From Litchfieldella qijiaojingensis (GTDB lineage: Bacteria; Pseudomonadota; Gammaproteobacteria; Pseudomonadales; Halomonadaceae): DNA of 54,664 nucleotides. Below, piece by piece: positions 46,480-54,622 of the stretch. The translations under genes were made by a program, and so were the position numbers. The notes under the pieces were generated by a model, which was given only the letters and a program-made list of their open reading frames with translations, did not search any database and had not been told where the DNA came from. The stretch is from assembly GCF_014651875.1 (NCBI RefSeq), contig NZ_BMXS01000028.1, positions 1 through 54,664 of the forward strand, given 5' to 3'. Each line of letters starts with the position of its first letter. Position 1 is the stretch's first letter.

Positions 46480-46941
46480 TCAAGACTGCGGCGTTGGGGG
46501 AGTGGAGCCGCTTGGCGACTGTCGCAAAGCCACAATGGCATCATGGGAGAAACGCAACAGCTCCTGATAGTGATCCTGCTCGATAACATCACGCACGATT
46601 TCGTCGTCGACCTCCAGGTAATCGTGCACCAGTACGTTGCGAAGCCCGATGATCTTGCGCCAGGGCGTGCTCGTATCGATGACCCCTTTATCCATCAAGC
46701 GTTGGAACGCAGCCATGGCTTCGCCGCTTGTGTAGCCCGTTTCCTGTCTCGCCCAGTGTTTGGCAACTCCAATGCAGCTCTCGATAAGGACCTGAAGGGT
46801 TCTCTCCGCGGCATGCTGTTCCAGGCGAGACCATGGGCGCTGACTCAAAATGTCGCGTAGGATCTCGACATCGGCCTGACATTCTTTCAGGTGATTGTCC
46901 AAGGCGTCGAGGTAAGCCGTGCCAGGATGTGTTTCATTCAT
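46480..46941 (-). CDS. hepT: HepT-like RNase toxin of an MntA/HepT toxin-antitoxin pair
   Basis: A 153-residue all-helical HEPN protein. The catalytic Rx4-6H motif with the following tyrosine is present as RNVLVHDY (about residues 101-108). HepT toxins cleave RNA, and the cognate MntA antitoxin inactivates them by adding AMP to that tyrosine. The gene follows mntA with an 8-bp overlap. It converges on the TetR gene with 35 bp between them. Confidence 0.9.
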   Translation of the reverse strand: MNETHPGTAYLDALDNHLKECQADVEILRDILSQRPWSRLEQHAAERTLQVLIESCIGVAKHWARQETGYTSGEAMAAFQRLMDKGVIDTSTPWRKIIGLRNVLVHDYLEVDDEIVRDVIEQDHYQELLRFSHDAIVALRQSPSGSTPPTPQS

Positions 46942-47332
46942 ATCGTTTCCGTTGGTGCAGATAATCCAGTTCCCATCGGGACATGATACGGGTTTCCTGC
47001 TGCATGCGTAGTTGCGGATGCAGATCCAGAATCAGGCGGCCCTCGCTCAGGACGGTCCAGGCCAGCGGAATCGGCGCGATGGCTAGGTCGACGACGCTCA
47101 GTCGACCTTCGGGCAACCCCAATGCTTCCTGCCAGTCCAAGGCAAGCAATTCCGGACGAAGCCTTCGATCCAGTGCTGGCTCCATCCAGTCGGTAAACAC
47201 GACAGCCAGGTCGTAATCGCTCCCTGCATGGTGGCTCCCCCTGGCTCGCGAGCCATACAACCACAACGCGGCCACATCGTCGTGCTGCCTGGCAAGGTCG
47301 ATGAGGCGTTGTAGAGTGGGATCTTCCGGCAT
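46934..47332 (-). CDS. mntA: MntA-like nucleotidyltransferase antitoxin
   Basis: A 132-residue minimal nucleotidyltransferase. The GS-x10-DxD motif is intact as GSRARGSHHAGSDYD (about residues 27-41), as needed for adenylylation of the HepT toxin. It precedes and overlaps hepT, the usual order. About 75-140 bp upstream lie two near-identical dyads (47409-47424, 47459-47474) that could regulate it. Confidence 0.9.
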   Translation of the reverse strand: MPEDPTLQRLIDLARQHDDVAALWLYGSRARGSHHAGSDYDLAVVFTDWMEPALDRRLRPELLALDWQEALGLPEGRLSVVDLAIAPIPLAWTVLSEGRLILDLHPQLRMQQETRIMSRWELDYLHQRKRYE

Positions 47333-47408
47333 AGAGATGCCCTTGTGCTGAAGGTACTCGCCATTATGGCGCTGCCAGCGCGCGAGGGGAAAGGCAGGGG
47401 CCCATCGA

Positions 47409-47474
47409 ATTACTGCTCGGTAATTTTAAGGTTCGTATTGAGAGGTCTGTCATCTGAAATTACCGCTCGGTAAT
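47409..47474. promoter_or_regulatory. Two near-identical palindromic sites upstream of mntA-hepT
   Basis: ATTACTGCTCGGTAAT (47409-47424) and ATTACCGCTCGGTAAT (47459-47474) differ by one base and are 50 bp apart. The second is a perfect dyad with 7-bp arms and a 2-bp centre; the first has one mismatch. Each is followed by TTT. They look like operator sites, but no gene in the window can be matched to them by sequence alone. Confidence 0.55.
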
Positions 47475-47491
47475 TTTGGCGGTCGCCGTGC

Positions 47492-48835
47492 TCAGCGGGA
47501 AAACCGCCGCTTCACTTCCACTCTGAGGCGACCTTCACCCAGGCGGGCAGTCAGACCTTGGCCGGGCTGGGTATCCAGGGCGCGGCGAATGACCTGGCCC
47601 TGATCGTCCTCTAGGATCGCATAGCCGCGGCTCAGCACTGCCAGTGGGCTCACCGCCTGGAGTTCCCGTACCACGGCCGAAAGTCGTGCCCGGTGGTTCT
47701 CCAACTGGCGTGGCATGGCGGCATGCAGCCGCGTCTGGGCATGTGCCAAGCGCTGCTGGGCCTGGCGCAGGGGTTGGCGGGGATCGAAGGCCAGCAGGCG
47801 CGCCTGGGCATGCTGCTGGCGCTGGCGATTCAATGCCAGCCTGGCGTACATGGCGCGTTGTAATCGCCCTTCGAGCTGATCGAGGTGCTGGCGTTGCTGG
47901 ACCAGGCGCTCACCGGGATGGCGCAGCCGTGCACGCAGGTGATCGAGACGTTGTGCCTCGATATCGAGGCGGCCGCGTTGGGCACGCAGCAGGCGCGCCC
48001 CAAGCTGGCTCAAACGGTGCGCGAGGTCGCGCCGGTCGGGCACCAGTTGTTCGGCCGCCGCCGATGGCGTGGGCGCGCGTACGTCGGCGGCGAAATCGGC
48101 CAGTGTCACGTCCACCTCGTGACCCACCGCCGACATCACCGGCAAGCGCGAATGGAAGATCGCCCGTGCCAGGTGCTCGTCGTTGAATGCCCACAGATCT
48201 TCCAGGCTGCCACCGCCGCGCGTGATCAACAGCGCGTCGCGGTCGGGATCGAAGCGCCCGTCGCGGTTGATCAGTGCCAAGGAGCGGATCATTGCCGGCG
48301 CCGCCTCGCGGCCCTGTACCGGCACCGGGATCACGCTGACCCGGGACAGTGGCCAACGCGTCGCGAGCACCGCCAACACATCGCGAATCGCCGCGCCGGT
48401 AGGGGAGGTCATCACCAGCAGGTGACGCGGCGGGAAGGGTAGGGGGCGGGCATTGGCGAACACCCCCTCGGCGGCGAGGCGCTGCTTGAGCTGTTCGAAG
48501 GCCACCAGCAGATCGCCCTGGCCGGCCGGCTGCACCGCATCGACGATCAACTGGTAGTCGCCGCGCGGCTCGAAGATCGACAGCTTGCCAAGCAGCCGCA
48601 CCCGGTCGCCATCCTTGAGCGGCGTGGCCACGAAGCGAGCGCGGTTGCGGAACAAGGCACAGCGCAACTGGGCGCGGTCGTCCTTCAAGGTGAAATAGAC
48701 ATGCCCCGAGGCCGGCCGCGACACTCCCGACAGCTCTCCCTCCACCCAGCATTGGCCGAAGTCGCGCTCCAGCAACAGGCGCGCGCGGCGGTTGAGCTCG
48801 CTGACGGAAAGGGCGGGTTCGATAGGTTGGGGCAT
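47492..48835 (-). CDS. xseA: Exodeoxyribonuclease VII large subunit XseA
   Basis: A 447-residue protein. The N-terminal OB-fold is seen in LSVSELNRRARLLLERDFGQCWVEGELSGVSRPASGHVYFTLKDD. The catalytic domain contains TSPTGAAIRDVL, RGGGSLEDLWAFNDE and SAVGHEVDVTLADFAADVRAPTPSAAAE, all family signatures, followed by a coiled-coil helical region. With XseB (not in this window) it degrades single-stranded DNA into oligonucleotides. Confidence 0.97.
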   Translation of the reverse strand: MPQPIEPALSVSELNRRARLLLERDFGQCWVEGELSGVSRPASGHVYFTLKDDRAQLRCALFRNRARFVATPLKDGDRVRLLGKLSIFEPRGDYQLIVDAVQPAGQGDLLVAFEQLKQRLAAEGVFANARPLPFPPRHLLVMTSPTGAAIRDVLAVLATRWPLSRVSVIPVPVQGREAAPAMIRSLALINRDGRFDPDRDALLITRGGGSLEDLWAFNDEHLARAIFHSRLPVMSAVGHEVDVTLADFAADVRAPTPSAAAEQLVPDRRDLAHRLSQLGARLLRAQRGRLDIEAQRLDHLRARLRHPGERLVQQRQHLDQLEGRLQRAMYARLALNRQRQQHAQARLLAFDPRQPLRQAQQRLAHAQTRLHAAMPRQLENHRARLSAVVRELQAVSPLAVLSRGYAILEDDQGQVIRRALDTQPGQGLTARLGEGRLRVEVKRRFSR

Positions 48836-48889
48836 GGACCAGGCATCCTCGGTAGTGGTGCCGCCTAGCCTAACATCTTGTGGCTGCTC

Positions 48890-48920
48890 AGGAGGCGGGG
48901 TATACGAAACCCCGCCTCCT
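48890..48920. terminator. Strong GC-rich hairpin between etfA and xseA
   Basis: A perfect 12-bp inverted repeat, AGGAGGCGGGGT with ACCCCGCCTCCT, encloses a 7-nt loop. It lies 60 bp after the etfA stop and about 55 bp before xseA, both on the minus strand. No T-run follows on either strand, so it is terminator-like rather than classical. Confidence 0.6.
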
Positions 48921-48980
48921 AGCCGGTCTCGGTACGATCCATGCTGTCATGCCATATGGCATCGGCAAGCTCGGGGTTGT

Positions 48981-49919
48981 TTACAGCTTGCTTTCGAGCT
49001 CCGGCAGCGCCTCGAACAGGTCGGCGACCAAGCCATAGTCGGCGATCTGGAAGATCGGCGCCTCCTCGTCCTTGTTGATCGCCACGATCACCTTGGAGTC
49101 CTTCATGCCGGCCAGGTGCTGGATCGCCCCGCTGATGCCCACGGCGATGTAGAGCTCGGGGGCGACGATCTTGCCGGTCTGCCCCACTTGCATGTCGTTG
49201 GGCACGAAGCCGGCGTCCACCGCGGCGCGCGAGGCGCCGATGGCGGCACCCAGCTTGTCGGCGATGCCGTCGAGCAGCTTGAAGTTCTCGCCGCTGCCCA
49301 TGCCGCGCCCGCCGGAGATCACCACCTTGGCCGCGCCCAGCTCGGGGCGCTCGCTCTGCGCCAGCTCCTCGCCGACGAACGCCGACAGGGCGTTGTCGAC
49401 CACGGTGTCGACGGTCTCGATCGCGGCACTGCCGCTCTCGCTCACCGCCTCGAAGGCGGAGGTGCGCACGGTGATCACCTTGAGGCGGTCCGCGCTCTGC
49501 ACCGTGGCGATGGCGTTGCCGGCGTAGATCGGGCGCTGGAAGGTATCGGCGCTCGCGACGCCGATGATGTCGGAGAGCTGCGACACGTCTTTCAGCGCGG
49601 CCAACCGCGGCAGCACGTTCTTGCCGGTGGTCGAGGCGCTGGCCAGCACGTGAGAATAGTCATCGGCCAGCGCGGCGAGCAGGTCGCCCAGCGGCTCGGC
49701 CAGTTGATGGGCGTAGACGGCATTATCCGCCACGCGCACCCGGGTCACGCCATCGAGCTGGGCGGCGGTCTCGGCCACCGCCGAGACATTCTCCCCGGCG
49801 ACCAGCACGTCGATATCGCCGCCACTCTCTTTGGCCATCTGCTGGGCCGCGGCCACCACATGGGCGGTGGCAGAACCGAGTTGACCATCGTGATGGTCGG
49901 CCAGAACCAAGATGCTCAT
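48981..49919 (-). CDS. etfA: Electron transfer flavoprotein alpha subunit
   Basis: A 312-residue EtfA. The C-terminal FAD-binding domain is evident from [69 protein letters not shown]. With EtfB it carries electrons from flavin dehydrogenases to the quinone pool through ETF-QO. The 4-bp overlap with etfB and the divergent flavin-dependent demethylase nearby suggest service of that catabolic route, though ETF also serves fatty-acid oxidation. Confidence 0.96.
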   Translation of the reverse strand: MSILVLADHHDGQLGSATAHVVAAAQQMAKESGGDIDVLVAGENVSAVAETAAQLDGVTRVRVADNAVYAHQLAEPLGDLLAALADDYSHVLASASTTGKNVLPRLAALKDVSQLSDIIGVASADTFQRPIYAGNAIATVQSADRLKVITVRTSAFEAVSESGSAAIETVDTVVDNALSAFVGEELAQSERPELGAAKVVISGGRGMGSGENFKLLDGIADKLGAAIGASRAAVDAGFVPNDMQVGQTGKIVAPELYIAVGISGAIQHLAGMKDSKVIVAINKDEEAPIFQIADYGLVADLFEALPELESKL

Positions 49920-50680
49920 GAAATCACCTTTGCTTCGTTCTTCAGTTTCTCGACCAGCTCGTCCACCGAGCCCACCTTGATGCCGCCCTGGCGCTCGGCC
50001 GGTGACTCGACCTTGAGCAGCGTGACCTTGGAGGCCACCTCGACGCCCAGTTCCGCCGGCGTCTGGGTCGCCAGCGGCTTCTTCTTGGCCTTCATGATGT
50101 CGGGCAGCTTGGCGTAGCGCGGCTCGTTGAGGCGCAGGTCGGTGGTGACGATGGCCGGCAGGCTCAGGGCGACGGTCTGCAACCCGCCGTCGATCTCGCG
50201 GGTGACCTGTAGCTTGTCGCCCTCGACCTTAACTTCGGAGGCGAAGGTGCCCTGCGGCAACCCGGTCAGTGCGGCGAGCATCTGCCCGGTCTGGTTGTTG
50301 TCGGTGTCGATGGCCTGCTTGCCGAGGATCACCAGTTGCGGTTGCTCTTCCTCGACGACCTTCTGCAGTAGCTTGGCCACGGCCAGCGACTCGACCTTCT
50401 CATCGGTCTCGGCTGAGGTATTAATATGGATGGCGCGGTCGGCGCCCAAGGCCAGCGCGGTGCGCAACTGCTCCTGGGCGGCCTTGGGGCCGACGGTGAC
50501 CGCGACCACTTCGCTGGCCACGCCACGCTCCTTCAGGCGCACCGCCTCTTCCACGGCGATCTCGCAGAAGGGGTTCATGGCCATTTTGACGTTGGTGAGG
50601 TCGACGTCGGAATTATCCGGCTTGACCCGGATCTTGACGTTGTAGTCGATGACGCGTTTGACCGCGACGAGGATCTTCAT
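49916..50680 (-). CDS. etfB: Electron transfer flavoprotein beta subunit
   Basis: A 254-residue EtfB with [26 protein letters not shown] at the start and the AMP/FAD-contact stretch [45 protein letters not shown] is highly typical. It binds AMP and pairs with EtfA. It lies 64 bp after the P5C-reductase-like gene, so it may share that transcript or have its own promoter. Confidence 0.96.
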   Translation of the reverse strand: MKILVAVKRVIDYNVKIRVKPDNSDVDLTNVKMAMNPFCEIAVEEAVRLKERGVASEVVAVTVGPKAAQEQLRTALALGADRAIHINTSAETDEKVESLAVAKLLQKVVEEEQPQLVILGKQAIDTDNNQTGQMLAALTGLPQGTFASEVKVEGDKLQVTREIDGGLQTVALSLPAIVTTDLRLNEPRYAKLPDIMKAKKKPLATQTPAELGVEVASKVTLLKVESPAERQGGIKVGSVDELVEKLKNEAKVIS

Positions 50681-50744
50681 TCCATACTCTCCCGGACTTT
50701 GGATTGATTGTTTTCAGTAGGTTGTAGAGCTTATGGCTGGCGTC

Positions 50745-51539
50745 TTATCGTGAGCCGCTTGCTGCCCGATGAGCCGCATCGAGGCCACGATGAATCGCCT
50801 GGCCGATACCCTCATCGATCATCGTTCTCAGCCCCTTGGCCGTGGTGCCGTCATAGGAAATCAGCCGCTCCACCATGTCGCCGGGGTCGCTGCCTAGCCT
50901 TTCCAGCAACAGGCTGCCGCCCACCAGGGTCTGCATGACGGCCTCGAGGGCGATATCGTCGGCGATGCCCATCTGCCTGGCGTGCTCCAGCATCGACTGG
51001 GCCAGCAAGGCGGGGTAGGCTGGCCCGGCACCGCTCAGGGCTGTCAGGTAATCGAGATCGTCCTCTGTGGAAAGTTCCCGTGCCGTTCCACAACTCTCCA
51101 GCAACGCCTGAACGAGCCGTTTGTCGGCTTCGGTAACCTGTTGTGAGGCATACCACGGAAAATAGGCGCGACGGATTTCCGCCGCTGCGTTCGGCATGGC
51201 ACGCACCACCCGGCGGCTTCCTACCTGGCTGGAGACCTCCTGCAAGGAGGCCATCGCCAACAGGGAAATGACCAATTTGTCATGTGCCTCGATATTGATG
51301 CTGGCGAGATCCTCCGGGCGCACGGACAGCACGATGACATCCGCCAGGTCGACCAGCTCACGGTTATCCTTGACGCAACGGACGTCGGGCCAGTCGCGGT
51401 AAGCGTTGCCGCTCCCGGAACGCGATGAGACCACGAGTTGGCCGGCGGACACGACGCCCTGTTCCAGCAGGGAAAGGCCGAGTGCTCGCCCCATCCACCC
51501 ATGACCACCAATGATGCCGATCACTGCGCCTTGCGACAT
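50745..51539 (-). CDS. Pyrroline-5-carboxylate reductase-like protein
   Basis: A 264-residue protein with a Rossmann motif (IGIIGGHGWMGRALGLSLL, about residues 7-25), VVRAMPNAAAE in place of the usual VxRxMPN-P-A, and the C-terminal ProC-type helices with TALSGAGPAYPALL and GTTAKGL. In proline synthesis ProC reduces P5C to proline. The context here is catabolic (demethylase, ETF), and several conserved positions differ. A paralogue acting on a related imine, or serving proline-betaine breakdown, is therefore more likely than the housekeeping enzyme. The promoter region is shared with the divergent demethylase gene. Confidence 0.82.
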   Translation of the reverse strand: MSQGAVIGIIGGHGWMGRALGLSLLEQGVVSAGQLVVSSRSGSGNAYRDWPDVRCVKDNRELVDLADVIVLSVRPEDLASINIEAHDKLVISLLAMASLQEVSSQVGSRRVVRAMPNAAAEIRRAYFPWYASQQVTEADKRLVQALLESCGTARELSTEDDLDYLTALSGAGPAYPALLAQSMLEHARQMGIADDIALEAVMQTLVGGSLLLERLGSDPGDMVERLISYDGTTAKGLRTMIDEGIGQAIHRGLDAAHRAASGSR

Positions 51540-51635
51540 GCGTTCAACCTCCTCTTGCCATAAACCGACATCTCGCCGATAGCCGGTTTCACCGCCTCAT
51601 GACGGCCTGCCCTATCTGATTTTTGTTTGGCTTAT

Positions 51636-51674
51636 ATGTACACTGATGTACATCTGCTTGACAAGTGTGTACAC
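51636..51674. promoter_or_regulatory. Three TGTACA boxes and a sigma70-like promoter in the divergent region
   Basis: TGTACA occurs at 51637-51642, 51647-51652 and 51668-51673. The last two are 21 bp apart, exactly as in the TetR promoter. A TTGACA (-35-like) at 51658-51663 sits inside this pair, with TAACTT 18 bp later as a possible -10 for the rightward demethylase gene. A repressor bound here would block that promoter and perhaps the leftward one. Confidence 0.68.
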
Positions 51675-51719
51675 CTATCGCTAACTTTGTCAAGTCCACA
51701 ACAAGATTGAGGCCCGACC

Positions 51720-53771
51720 ATGGCTAACGACCCGCTGTTGCAACCCTTTCAACTCAAGCACCTGACCTTGAAGAACAGGCTCATGATGACGTCCCACGAG
51801 CCTGCCTACCCCGAGGACGGGATGCCCAAGGAGCTCTACCGTGCCTACCACGTCGAGCGGGCCAAGGCCGGCCTTGGCCTGACCATGACGGCCGGTTCGG
51901 CGGCGGTGGCCAAGGACAGCCCGCCGGTGTTCAACAATATCCTGGCCTACAAGGACGAGGTGGTGCCCTGGATGCGTGAGCTGACCGATGCCTGCCATGA
52001 GCATGGCACCGCGGTGATGATCCAGTTGACCCATCTGGGCCGGCGCACCCGCTGGGACAAGGGCGACTGGCTGCCGGCGGTGTCGCCCTCGCACCACCGC
52101 GAAGCGTCCCACCGCGCCTTTCCCAAGCAGGTCGAGGATTGGGATATCGAGCGCTTGATCCGCGACTATGCCGATGCCGCCGAACGCATGTACGCGGCTG
52201 GCCTCGATGGCATCGAGCTGCAGGCCTACGGCCACCTGATGGATCAGTTCTGGTCACCGCTGACCAATACCCTCGAGGCGCCTTATGGTGGGGATCTCGA
52301 CAACCGGCTGCGTTTCACCTTCGACGTGCTGCGCGCCATTCGCCAGCGGGTCGGTGAGGAGTTCATCGTCGGCGTGCGCTATACCGGCGATGAGATGCTG
52401 CCGGGCGGGCTGACGGCCAGCGACGGGATGCAGATCTCACAGCGCCTGAAAGACAGCGGCCTGGTCGATTTCCTCAACGTGGTCCGCGGTCATATCGACA
52501 CCGACCCGGGGCTCACCGACCTGATCCCCATCCAGGGCATGCCCAGCGCCCCGCACCTCGACTTTGCCGGAGAGATCCGTCGCCAGGTGGATTTCCCCAC
52601 CTTCCATGGCGCCAAGATCCAGGATGTCGCCACGGCCCGTTATGCCATCGCGTCGGGTAAGGTCGACATGATCGGCATGACCCGCGCCCACATGGCCGAC
52701 CCGCACATCGTGCGCAAGATCATGGAGGGGCGCGAGGAAGAGATCCGTCCCTGCGTCGGTGCCAACTACTGTCTCGATCGCATCTACCAGGGCGGTGCCG
52801 CCTATTGCATCCACAACGCCGCCACCGGGCGGGAAACCACCATGCCCCACACCATCCCCAAGGCGGCACAGAAGCGTCGCGTAGTGATCATCGGTGCCGG
52901 GCCCGCGGGGCTGGAGGCCGCCCGCGTCGCCGGCGAGCGGGGGCATGAGGTGGTGGTGCTGGAAGCCGCCAGCGATGCCGGCGGGCAAGTGCGTCTCACG
53001 GCGCAGAGTGAGCGCCGCCGCGAGATGATGGGCATCATCGATTGGCGCCTGGCGCGCTGCGAGGCACTTGGCGTCGAGATCCGCTACAACGTCTGGGCCG
53101 AGGTCGAGGACGTGCTCGCCGAGAAGCCGGATGTGGTGATCGTGGCCACCGGCGGCTACCCCTTGGAAGACCGGCCCGAGGTGGGGCACGACCTGGTGGT
53201 CAACACCTGGGATATCCTTTCCGGACACGTGCCCCCGGGCAATCGGGTGCTGGTGTTCGACGATGCCGGCGATCATGCCGCCATGCAGGCATCGGAGATC
53301 ATTGCCGCCACCGGGGCACAGCTCGAGATCATGACACCGGACCGTACCTTCTCGGCGGAGATCATGGCCATGAATCTCGTGCCGTACATGCGTTCCCTGC
53401 AGCGCCCCAACGTCACCTTCACGCCCACCTACCGGCTGAAGTCCGTGCAGCGGGATGGCAGCGAGCTGCTGGCCAAGATCACCAGTGACTATGTATCTCA
53501 AGATCAGCTGGACCTGGATCATGAGCGGCGTATCGACCAGGTGGTGGTCAATTACGGTATCACGCCGATGGCCGACATCTATTTCGAGCTGAAGCCGCAT
53601 TCCAGCAATGGTGGCGAGGTGAACTACGAAGACCTGATCGTGGGCAGGCCCCAGGCCGTCATCCGCAATACGGACGGTGGGTTCCAGTTATTCCGGATCG
53701 GCGATGCCGTCGAGTCCCGGAACACCCATGCCGCCATTTACGATGCTTTGCGGCTGGTCAAGGACCTGTAA
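51720..53771 (+). CDS. N-methylproline demethylase-like flavoprotein (StcD/DgcA family)
   Basis: A 683-residue protein of the trimethylamine-dehydrogenase/2,4-dienoyl-CoA-reductase type. It has an Old-Yellow-Enzyme TIM barrel with FMN (about 1-370), a 4Fe-4S cysteine cluster region (CVGANYCLDRIYQGGAAYC) and an FAD/NAD(P)-binding part (VVIIGAGPAGLEAARVAGERG, about 385-405). From memory of the family it closely resembles Sinorhizobium StcD, the demethylase of stachydrine (proline betaine) use; dimethylglycine demethylase DgcA is the other close relative. Electrons could pass to the ETF encoded divergently. The substrate is not decided by sequence reading alone. Confidence 0.88.
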   Translation: MANDPLLQPFQLKHLTLKNRLMMTSHEPAYPEDGMPKELYRAYHVERAKAGLGLTMTAGSAAVAKDSPPVFNNILAYKDEVVPWMRELTDACHEHGTAVMIQLTHLGRRTRWDKGDWLPAVSPSHHREASHRAFPKQVEDWDIERLIRDYADAAERMYAAGLDGIELQAYGHLMDQFWSPLTNTLEAPYGGDLDNRLRFTFDVLRAIRQRVGEEFIVGVRYTGDEMLPGGLTASDGMQISQRLKDSGLVDFLNVVRGHIDTDPGLTDLIPIQGMPSAPHLDFAGEIRRQVDFPTFHGAKIQDVATARYAIASGKVDMIGMTRAHMADPHIVRKIMEGREEEIRPCVGANYCLDRIYQGGAAYCIHNAATGRETTMPHTIPKAAQKRRVVIIGAGPAGLEAARVAGERGHEVVVLEAASDAGGQVRLTAQSERRREMMGIIDWRLARCEALGVEIRYNVWAEVEDVLAEKPDVVIVATGGYPLEDRPEVGHDLVVNTWDILSGHVPPGNRVLVFDDAGDHAAMQASEIIAATGAQLEIMTPDRTFSAEIMAMNLVPYMRSLQRPNVTFTPTYRLKSVQRDGSELLAKITSDYVSQDQLDLDHERRIDQVVVNYGITPMADIYFELKPHSSNGGEVNYEDLIVGRPQAVIRNTDGGFQLFRIGDAVESRNTHAAIYDALRLVKDL

Positions 53772-53817
53772 CGCCGAAAACAGACTGGTACAGACCGCTG
53801 GAAAAGAGACGACTCCC

Positions 53818-54417
53818 ATGGAAACTCGCCCCTATGCTTTGCAGAACTACCTCGATAGCGTTCATGAGGTAATGGCGGCGGACCGTTCGATTCCAGCGGC
53901 ATCCCGGTCCATCGAGAAAATCTTCACCGCCTTGGAAAGACCCGCCAGGTGTAAAACCGGCGAGGGGGCGAGACTTCCCGTTTCGGGCTATCTTGGCGAC
54001 GCCCTGGCAGAGGTTCGTTCGGCGTCGCCCTCCCTTGCCCGGGTCGCCAATGCCTTCGAGGCTCTCGAACCATCACTCACTTGGCGCCGTCGCAGCACGG
54101 TCGGACTGTCTGCAAGTGACAACTTCGCGGATGGCCATGCGAATACGATGATTGCCGGTCCGGGCGGCTTCGAGGATCGGAATGATGTGTGGGTGGGGGC
54201 CACGTTGATGGCGCCGCATGTTCGATATCCGGATCATAGGCACAGTCCCGAGGAAGTTTATCTCGTCCTGTCATCCGGATATTTTCGTCAGGGGGAGGGA
54301 TCTTGGTTCGAGCCTGGAATGGGCGGAATTCTGTATAACGAACCTGGAATCACGCATGCCATGAAGTCTTGCGAGGCGCCTCTGTTTGCAATCTGGTGCT
54401 TGTGGGTCGCTGAGTAG
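53818..54417 (+). CDS. DddQ-like cupin, DMSP lyase family protein
   Basis: A 199-residue protein, the usual length of DddQ. The C-terminal cupin holds a complete metal site: His140, His142 and Glu146 in DHRHSPEEVY, and His180 in YNEPGITHAM. Tyr148 corresponds to the tyrosine proposed as catalytic base in DddQ. DddQ/DddL/DddW cupins split dimethylsulfoniopropionate into dimethyl sulfide and acrylate. The ATG at 53818 is chosen because the earlier part of the frame overlaps the demethylase gene. It is 46 bp downstream of that gene, hence probably the same operon. The neighbours act on N-methyl compounds, so the true substrate may be another onium compound. Confidence 0.8.
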   Translation: METRPYALQNYLDSVHEVMAADRSIPAASRSIEKIFTALERPARCKTGEGARLPVSGYLGDALAEVRSASPSLARVANAFEALEPSLTWRRRSTVGLSASDNFADGHANTMIAGPGGFEDRNDVWVGATLMAPHVRYPDHRHSPEEVYLVLSSGYFRQGEGSWFEPGMGGILYNEPGITHAMKSCEAPLFAIWCLWVAE

Positions 54418-54586
54418 GCAGCTGTCAATCCATCTCAATGGAATCCACATCGCATTCTATCCCGACCGACGCAATCTGTGATTTTGACCTTTCAGCACAC
54501 CGGCCTGCGCTTGGGCCTGAGGCAAGACTACGATGACCGTATGCGTCCGGTAAACACACCTTCCGCTGAGCCCCGACTTCGATGAC

Positions 54587-54622
54587 GGTAGGTGTCCACC
54601 TATTCCTTAGTGGACACCTACC
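54587..54622. repeat. 13-bp perfect inverted repeat before a possible transposase gene
   Basis: GGTAGGTGTCCAC (54587-54599) and GTGGACACCTACC (54610-54622) are perfect inverted repeats with a 10-bp spacer. They end directly before an ATG. The stretch 54418-54586 before it shows no gene. The pair could be part of an insertion-sequence end or a hairpin shielding the transposase start. Confidence 0.6.

Noticed and set aside
52437-53600. 387-codon minus-strand frame opposite the demethylase
   Set aside because: Composition-driven antisense frame; the flavoprotein on the plus strand has full family motifs.
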